From positions 435,387 through 499,386 of the forward strand of contig JAGGNK010011225.1 in the NCBI GenBank assembly GCA_017590115.1: a stretch of DNA of 64,000 nt, written 5' to 3'. The position numbers and the translations under genes are program-made. Shown one piece after another: positions 49,201-58,200 of this stretch. The notes under the pieces are model-generated. The model did not search any database, was not told the DNA's origin, and was given only the letters and a program-made list of their open reading frames with translations. Numbering within the stretch: the stretch's first letter is position 1; each line of letters begins with the position of its first letter. This stretch comes from Montifringilla adamsi (lineage: Eukaryota; Chordata; Aves; Passeriformes; Passeridae).

Positions 49201-52200
49201 TTTCAAGAATAGAAGAATGTTAGCAGCTCAAGGGTCTCTTTTATCATCATAACCACTAATGCAAATTACTTCATTTTTTGAAACTGAATATTACAGTATC
49301 TTATTTCAGTCTAAATAACATGTACATTTACGGATTACCTGGAACTCTGACCATAAGCTTTTTTAACTGGAGACGCCCAGGTGTTCGGTCTGCCTTGCAC
49401 TCCTGATGTCTGATCCTGTCTGTCCTCACCCAAGACCCAAACTGTCTGTCCTATCTATCCTGGTCTGCTAGGCTTATCATGTGCTCCTCATACTTTATCA
49501 CAGTTATCATGTTACTTCCTCTACTATTTCATGGCAAGTGCTGTGCTTAGTCCTATCTACCTTCAAACAGGGATAAAAATGTTGGGTTTGTCTTCCTTAC
49601 AGCTGTTGCTTCTCTGAGTAGTTTAAGTCTTTGAGACATTTTGTACTAGCATCTATTCTACATGGGATTTTAGCTGGCAATAAATTAACTTTATGGCAAA
49701 AGGAAACTCTCAGAATTTCTTTAGCTTTTAGCAGTACTTCAAACGTTGCTTTTTGACTGAGAGGACACTAGAAATTCTAGATATATGCAGAGATTAACAA
49801 CTACTGCTAACTCATCTTACATGAAAGGTACAATTTAGCCTCGTGGTAACTTCAAAGCAGAAAAAATAGCTGTACCAGAGTGAAAACCAAACAAAACAAA
49901 CTGGCAAAAAAATATTCATGCCAGATACAAGTATTTTGCTATACAAGTCAGAAATGTAAATGGATAATGCTAAAACATTCCAATAAAAATCCTGAGTATT
50001 GGTGCGATGTCCTAACATCTAAGAAAATTAAATAAAGATGGAGTAGTCCTGACAGTATCACCTGCAAATCAATTCACTGTTGCACAACTCATTAAATAAC
50101 CATTGCTGGGTAAACAAGGCATTTTCACAAGCATGTGAAACTTTTTTCACATTTCACTTTTTAGAATTCACATCACACAGTTATACTGACTTTTCAATAC
50201 AAACCTATGTGCACAGATACATATACAAAACCAGTACGTAGAGGAGACAGCTGCTTTAATGGCAATGCCAGGTGTAAACACCAGAAGTGCAGCCAAAAGG
50301 AAGCTCCTGTTCAGCGATTCCTGAAAGACCTTGTGAAAGCCAGTACCGGAAACCCCCTACACAGTTTCATTCTGTCTTGTCTATGCACCAAAATTTTATC
50401 CTCTTTTTAAAAATTTTTGCCCATGATTCATCATTCTTGACAGACACCCCAATTACAGCGTTCTTTGAATGAATGCCAGCCACAGAGAAGGTGGCAACAA
50501 CTGTGTGTGACTGAGTGAACTGTCTTATCTTTTGTTTAGAATTTTGAGAGCTATAAACAAAAAAACCTTAATGGATGGTGTTTTCCTTAGTTCAAATGGA
50601 TGTACGATCAATATTCTCATGATATAAGACTGAGCACAGTAGTCCTCACTCAATCTTTACAAAAGAAAAATTCTCATTGCTCTGAAGTAATTTCCTGAAT
50701 AACAACATCTGGAGAAGATGTGGCAGAGATTTAGCCCTCTTCTTTGTTTCAATATCATTAGTGACTAATTAAAGGAAGGAAGACATAATCTCTTAATTTT
50801 ATTTTATAGAAGGAAGAGATTATGAAGGATCAGTTTAGCTGTTTCCTGCTTGGCCACCAAAACAAAAGCGACCCATTTACCATTTCCTCAAAATGTCCAT
50901 TAAATACCAAGGTCAGGGAAAGATTAGCAAAGCCTCGGAAGAGTCTCCACCCATCCCTGTGCTTTCCCCTCACCTTTTCCACTATCTCATAGTCCATCTT
51001 GAAAGCCCAGAGCTGGAGCCTGGCAGAGAGTTCGCTGATGGAGGAGAGGGTGAGAAGGAACTGCTCAGCGCTGCCCAGGGGGACATCAGGATTTGCCAGC
51101 TGTGCCTCCTGGATCTTCTGCTTTTCCTCCTCGGTGGGGATCATGGTCAGGATTTTCTGTATAGGGAGCCAAAAGGCAAGAATCAGTGGTGGGACTGAGA
51201 GGAGGGTGAGGGCTGGTTGCTCTGTGACCCCACAGCAGCCACAGTAAAAGTCCTCAAGTCCTTGGCTGTTAAATTAGGACAGCACAGTAGCAACCAAGAA
51301 CCAATCCACTGCACAAGGAAGCAAAACAAGGACTGCTATCTCACACACCCGCAGTTTGTTTAAAAATGTATCTGGATTGAAATTTTTATTTTTTTGAAAT
51401 CTGTATTCAGTAGATAGTAAGTAGCTAATCATGGGATGAAACACTGAAGGACATGAAAGGAAAGTGGTTAGGACTGATCTCATCAACTTTCATATGTTTA
51501 AGCCAGAACTTAACATCTTTTTGTAAATTACATATGGAAGTAAGAGTAGAAGGAGCACAGTTTTGTGGCCTGTGATTTACAGCAAGTCAGACCAGCTTTT
51601 AAGGTCCCTTTTAGCTGCAATACCTACAAATCTTCTAGCACACTTGTAAGTATGCAGGAATAACTTGAAGACTCCTGTCCCTTGCTGTCCCCATAATTTC
51701 TTACTTTTTTGTTTAGTCTGTTTTGTTTTTCTTATGGAACATGGAAACTATTGCAGCTTACTAGGTCACTCCTAAAGATACTATCCTAACCGACAACTTC
51801 CCAAGGAACACACATTGAATTTAAAGCAGAATTATGCATTGCATAACATATGGCCTTTTTTTCTTTTCATCTGAAAACGGATCTCAGTATTTTCAGTTTC
51901 TGCAGTCAGTGTGGCACAAAATATTTAAATTTTCCCTTTAAGTCATGAATTTTACAGGCTTGTTTAAATGTGGCAGCTTTCCTTCTGAAAGTATTGCTCT
52001 CCAAGGTATTGCTTCTTAATCAGTTTTTAACACAATAAATGCACTTCAAAATAAAAAAGAAAAGCAAAACAAGGCATCAGATAAGTTGAGGTCTCTACCC
52101 TACTGATCAATGCCTCCTTAAAGCAAAGCAGATTTTTAACACAACTTATGTTTATTCATCTCAGGAATTACATGTTTTTGCTGTAGCCATCTATAATGAT

Positions 52201-55200
52201 AGAGGCTGTTTTGAAGGGGAGGAGAGAATAATAAAAATACAGCCAAAGAGCTATCAGACCTGCCAATCCAAACTACAGCCTTGTTCCAACACTGGACATA
52301 GCCAATTCATCAAAGCAGCACAACTGCCCCCTTCCAGTACCGATAGTTTCCCTGGCTGTTTGTAAAGTACTGGAGCTAAGCATGGACAGAGAGCAAGGGA
52401 CTTCTGATCAGGCAAAGAACAAGGGTTAGCAGGCAAATGATGTTCAATTTGTTGATCTGGGACTTATTTAATTTCAGCCACAGCATTTCTACTGCTGCGC
52501 ATTTTCTTCTGTTGACTTCCTTAAACTTTAATAAAGAAGCATTTTTGCTGTTAATGTTGTCTCTCTTACTCTTTATTATAAACAATGATGAAAACCAAAA
52601 AAAAGCCTCCTTTCTTGGACACTAAAGATTCTACCTCAATAAATAAATATCTTAATTAAAAAAAAAAAAAAAAAAAGAAGGAGGAAAATCCCTCAACACA
52701 CTCTGGTGCTTTTCCTTAGCTTGAAAAGGATTGCTTGGAAAATATTCTGATGTACACATGTTTCAACTGACAGCATTTGTGTATTGATTTTGAGATGTGC
52801 CTGCCATCCATCCATCCATCCATCCATCCATCCATCCATCCATCCATCCATCCATCCACCCACCCAGACAACTGAAATCTGTAACTTGGGTCATATCTAA
52901 CATAAAACTAGATTTCTAAGTAGCTGCTTCATGGTCTCAGTGCTGAATCAATACTCATCTAAAATGTCTGCAAAAAAACCCCAGACTGAGACTGAAACTG
53001 ATAAATAAAGATGTTTGCAGTGTCCCTTGAAGGAGTCAGGCATCTTAGTGCCTACTCCTTTCTTCCACAACAAGAGGAAGACACGCCCTCAGCTGAGACA
53101 GGGCAGCTTGCAGATAGGATCATATTGTACATCCATACATGGAGAGTTTAGCAGTAGTCATGTGATGGGTGTAAAAATGCTTCTGATGCATTTTTGAAGG
53201 CTAACACTGCAGCAGTATTCTCAACTGCCTCCTACAAATAACCAGGACTTTTGGCAGCTACCCAGAGATCCCACAAGTATTTTGTGGTGGGGCAATGCCT
53301 TCACTCCAGATTTTACACTGCTTTGGGGCATTTTAAAGAGAGCAAAGAAACAGTAAGCTTTATTTCGAAAGGGACTCTCCTCCTCCTTGAGCTTTATATA
53401 AACATCACAAGATAGATGGAGCTGACAAAAAGCATTCAAGTCCAAGTTCTGCAAGACTGCTGTGCTGCATACCATACTATGTGAAACAGAGGATGCCAAA
53501 CAAAAGAGCCTGTGCTTGTGGTGCCAGCTGCTGAGGATCAGCCCTGCTGCTGAAAGCCATGCCTTGGTGGGGCCAGAGCTGCTGGCAGGTCTCACACCAT
53601 CCGGGGTGCAAGTGCCCCCACAACAACAATCTACACCAGCACTCCTGACCTGCTTGGGCAAATGATTTTGATCCTGCTGGTCATCATCCTTGGTGTGCCC
53701 CTGAGCAAGTAGTGAAATGCTCCTCTTCTTGATTTCCACTCTATGACTAATTTGAGCCATTTGTTCAGTGCTGGAAACTGATGAGTATACCATCTGCCAC
53801 TTGATTATTATTTTAGTTTTTATTTCTATTATTTTTTGAAAAAAACCCTAACAGTAAAAGTAGCATAAAATCACAGCAGGGCAGAAGTTTACTGGCACCT
53901 GATGTGACCATTAAATGACAAACAGCTTAGAGTCCAATCATTAGTTCATACTGCTCTTCCTAGTACACAGAATCCCAGAGTGGGTTACGTTGGAAGGGAC
54001 CACTGTGGGATTACTGATCCAAGCTCCCTTCTCAAGCAGGGCCATCCCAGAGCACATGGCACAGGATTGCAACCAGATGGCTTATGAGTATCTTCAGCGA
54101 GGGAGACTCCACAGCCTCTCTGGGCACCCTGTTCCAGTGCTCAGTCACCTGCACAGTAAAGAAGTTCTTCCTCATACTCAGATGGAACTTCCTGTGCATC
54201 AGTTTCTGTCCATTGCTCTTGTCCTGTTGCTGAGAACTATTGAGAAGGGCCTGGATGAAGCCTCTTGACACCTTCCCTTCAGATACTTAAATACATTGAT
54301 ACTCTCAGTTTGCTCTTCCCCAGGCTGGACAGACCCAGCTCCCTCAGTCTTGTAACTGAGGTGGTGTCAGCAACCATCAGGTCAATGTAAGAAGAACTGG
54401 TCAACAATAAACCCTATGCTCATATTCTCTAGTACATGTGACACATGTATTTCACCTTCATGTGCTCTCACACAACTGTTTGGGCCAGAGCCTTATGTTT
54501 TGAGGAAAACACGTGTGCAAATAATCGAGGAAAATAAGCAATTTTTGCATGAGATAATGGACCCCAATTATTCTGCTGCCAGACTCAGCCACCTGCTTGA
54601 ACTTTCAGCTAAGGGATCAGACTGATTATTTCCTGGACTCTGCCATCCTGAGGTATAATCTCCAGAAGTTTCTGAGAGGGAAGACTTACAAAAGCAACAT
54701 ATGGCTGAGGGTGAAGGACCTCAGTGTGGGATGCAAGGAAGCATCTAAGCAGTGATGGCGAATAGCCCAGTGCCTCTGAGGAAATTAGGTGCTTAAGTTT
54801 TCTCTTTCATGAGATACTGGGGCTTCTCAGTGACTATGAGGTTGCAGGGGTGTCTCATCTTCGGTGTTTGGTTTCACCTGATCTTACCAGGTGAACAACA
54901 GCCTGAAAAAAATTAGTAACTCAAATATCTGTTTGTTGTTGTTGCGTCCAAAGCTTTCTGTGGCTTGAGGACCACAAATACATAAGCTGCATCACCAAGT
55001 ACACGTTAGTGAGTATTTCACCAGATATTTGACAGGCCTCAGAAGACAATCCAACTCCTGAAAGGCTCTCTCACATTTCAGTTTCCCAGGCAGCTGTTAA
55101 CAAGACCCAGTGCTGCTTCACATTACCTGTTGAAATTTGAACAAAATGTAACAGCATATGAAAGTCAGAACTTCACTGTAAGGGAAGCTGCCTGCACTAA

Positions 55201-58200
55201 TTTTATTATAACTCTTTCAAAAATGATCCAATTCTAGAACGAATTACATCTAAAATGCTGATGACCATCTCTGTAAATCAGGAACTGATACCATTGCCTC
55301 AGTCAGACCATTCCTCTTCCTCAGCTCTCTACAAAAATACATGAACATGTCATTGCTGATCACAGAAACTGAAGATTATGTTTTGGTCTGCTTCAAGGAG
55401 AGAAAGTGTGGCTTTTTTTTTTTTTTTTTTACTAAAGTCTGAAACAGATTAGGGCTGTGATATGCTGACTGTGGGTCAGCAAGGCACCACTGAGGCCATT
55501 CTTTCTTCTGTCTAGACTTGTGAAAAAAGGTGTTCTTTCAGGTCACACGAGCTAGCATCATTTGAAACATCCCATCATGCTCTTACAAAGCATTAGACAA
55601 ACAAACTGGAAACTGCAAATGTTGATGCCAATGATCACAATAAAAATGTAAATACCTTACTTGTTTCCAAAAATCAAATTTTGATTTTTGTTTATACATA
55701 TCATTATCCGGATTTTTAACAACAAGACCTCATTTCTTACCCCTTTTTACATCTCAGGGCTATCTAGCCACTCCAGACACCAATACTTCTAGCTATTTAT
55801 TATGGGTATGCAGGGTGTAGCACACCTGGGTATGGAGGGTACAGCACACCTGGAGAGATTTTTTTTTTCACTTCAAAGATTTATTAAAAAAACTATACCT
55901 ACTAATGCAATCAACATTGTGTAGCATCACAAAGCCACATTGTAAAGGAGAAACCATGCTAATTTCCTCAAAGCATTACCCTAATTTCAGTCTGCTAAAT
56001 TAACTGTAGTCTTTGGTATTACTTGATTTTGGTCCACATTTCCTTAATGAGCAGCCCTTTATCGAGGGATCCACTCATTTCCTTCTCTAAAGACAAGCAC
56101 CAAGGACTTGTTTATTGGACTCCCTTCTTGCAGTTGCCTCTGATGCATACAAATTAGGTGCCAGGATTTTAGGCTTGCCTCTTTTGCTTAACTCACAGCA
56201 AGACCTCATCCATTGTAAGGAGGCAGTTCTTTATTCTGCAGTGGGCTCCAAGTTGTTTGAACACAATGAATGCCAAGCTTTGAAAGAAAGGAAAACATAA
56301 ACACTTTGGCAAATGTGAGGTGGCAAAATTTTTTTTTTAGCTGGACTGGCTCACGCTTGCAAACACATGATGTGCATTCCTCTGAAAATACATTTCAAAC
56401 AGTGCCTGCTTTGCATACTAAATGGACTACATCTGCCTTTCTAGTGTCATGGCCCCACTTTCTGCTTTATTTCACAGCTCAGGGGTACCTAACTGCTTTA
56501 GACCTAAAAATAGGCAACATACTTAGGAATAGAGGGCTTTAAAATAAGTGGAGCATTTTTTCCACTTAGTTATATATTTAAAGTTAAAAAGTAAAGTATG
56601 GATTACTGACAAGAATTCCATGTCAAAAAGCAAAGCAGCATTTAGCAGGATGTAGGGTAGCAGCGGAGGCTCTATTGGACCTAGTGCTCTATGGACTGAG
56701 CAGATGATGAATTGGGCTATGCTGAAGTTGGGCCTGCAGCCCACTGCATCTCTGGTTGTTGCTAGCACTAATGCCAGCACTGCTTTAGTCCACTGTCCTT
56801 AAAGGAATTGTTAAGGTCAGTTTTAAGGTACCATTTAATCCACTGAGGTGCAGAACTAAAGCCACACACACACTCACATGACAGTGACAATGCTCCTCAG
56901 CAAAGGACACAACACAGAGCTCACTGCCAAGGCAAAGGATGTTTAAGGTGACTTTTTACACTGTAGGTGCTCTGCTCTTTGTTGGATCTGACAAAAGCTA
57001 AATTGTAGCTTCTCTGAAATATTAGCAGTGAATGTTATGTTGCCACTGCACACATCTCTTTTCCTGTTGTCTTTACATCTCTCTTCTGCTTACTGGATGT
57101 GACATCTCTTCTAGACAATTATTGTGCAGAAAGGCTTTTGAGTATCCACTGTGGTACAATTTTTTAATTAGGCAAATTGCATATTTTTTTCCATACCAGT
57201 CCTGCCTCAATCAACCCACAGATAAGCTATCAATTGCATTATATAGCAAATTGCTGTATTATCTGTGGGTTTTTTTAATATATGAAGCTGTTTCTTACAC
57301 TATTACTGATTCAAAGACGCTACCAATTATTTCCTTATATTTAGATAGAAATGAACCAGAAAACTTCTAAAAATCTAGACTGAAACAACAACCTCTCTTC
57401 CCTCTATGCTAACTCAAAGGCTAAAGCCAATGAACAGACAGATAAAGAGAAGAGACACAGGTAGCAAAGCTTGCCTACACTGTAGACCAAAAGGGCAGTA
57501 TGGAGAACTGAGGCATGGATCTGCTGAAAACAGTGGGGCTCACAATAAAGCATTTTTGTATCAACCTGTGTGCTACCTGGCCAATTCTGAATTGCTTAAT
57601 CCAGCCCTCTCTATCACTACAAAGGTCTGACTCTGTAGCATGCTGTAAGAAAAATATGAAATTTGGGATTGCAAAGGAAATCTGAATTCAGCATAGGGTT
57701 TTACCTGATAAGAAGTAAATAAATATATATAACTGAGGTAATAAAACCTCTTTTCTCCATGGACATAATCCTTCTCAACCAACCAAGACTTCATTTCTCA
57801 AAGTGCAAAGTATCTGGGCTCTGCTGCACTTACCCTTTCTCTTGATTTCAAATATCTGAATGATCACATGAGGATTACTCACATTCTTAGCTTCAAGCTG
57901 TGGGGACAGACCTCACAGACCTTTTCTTTAGCACTGGGAAAGTATATTAACAGTGTACAATTTCCTGGTTTCTTGAATTCCTCAAATTGAAATCCACCTT
58001 CATATATATTTTAAATGAAATTACGGGTTCCTGGCAGCTAATGGAAAGGCCACCCAAAGGAGGGTGTGGTGGTAAAAAGCACAGCTGTGGACACCACAAC
58101 AGGTGGTTGGCAGATGGGCAGTCCAGAGACAAATGTTGGCAGTGGAAAAGGTGAGCTGTGCAGAGCACCTGAAGCCAGAGAAGGACACAATTCTAAAGAG

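Noticed and set aside
50893..51247. Plus-strand open frames of 82-101 codons
   Set aside because: Antisense shadows of the FHOD3 exon at 50974-51156.
53221..53793. 190-codon open frame on the minus strand, the longest in the window
   Set aside because: No recognisable domain, Cys/Ser-rich irregular composition, within an FHOD3 intron beside a CR1 copy, and no splice or promoter context. Most likely chance.
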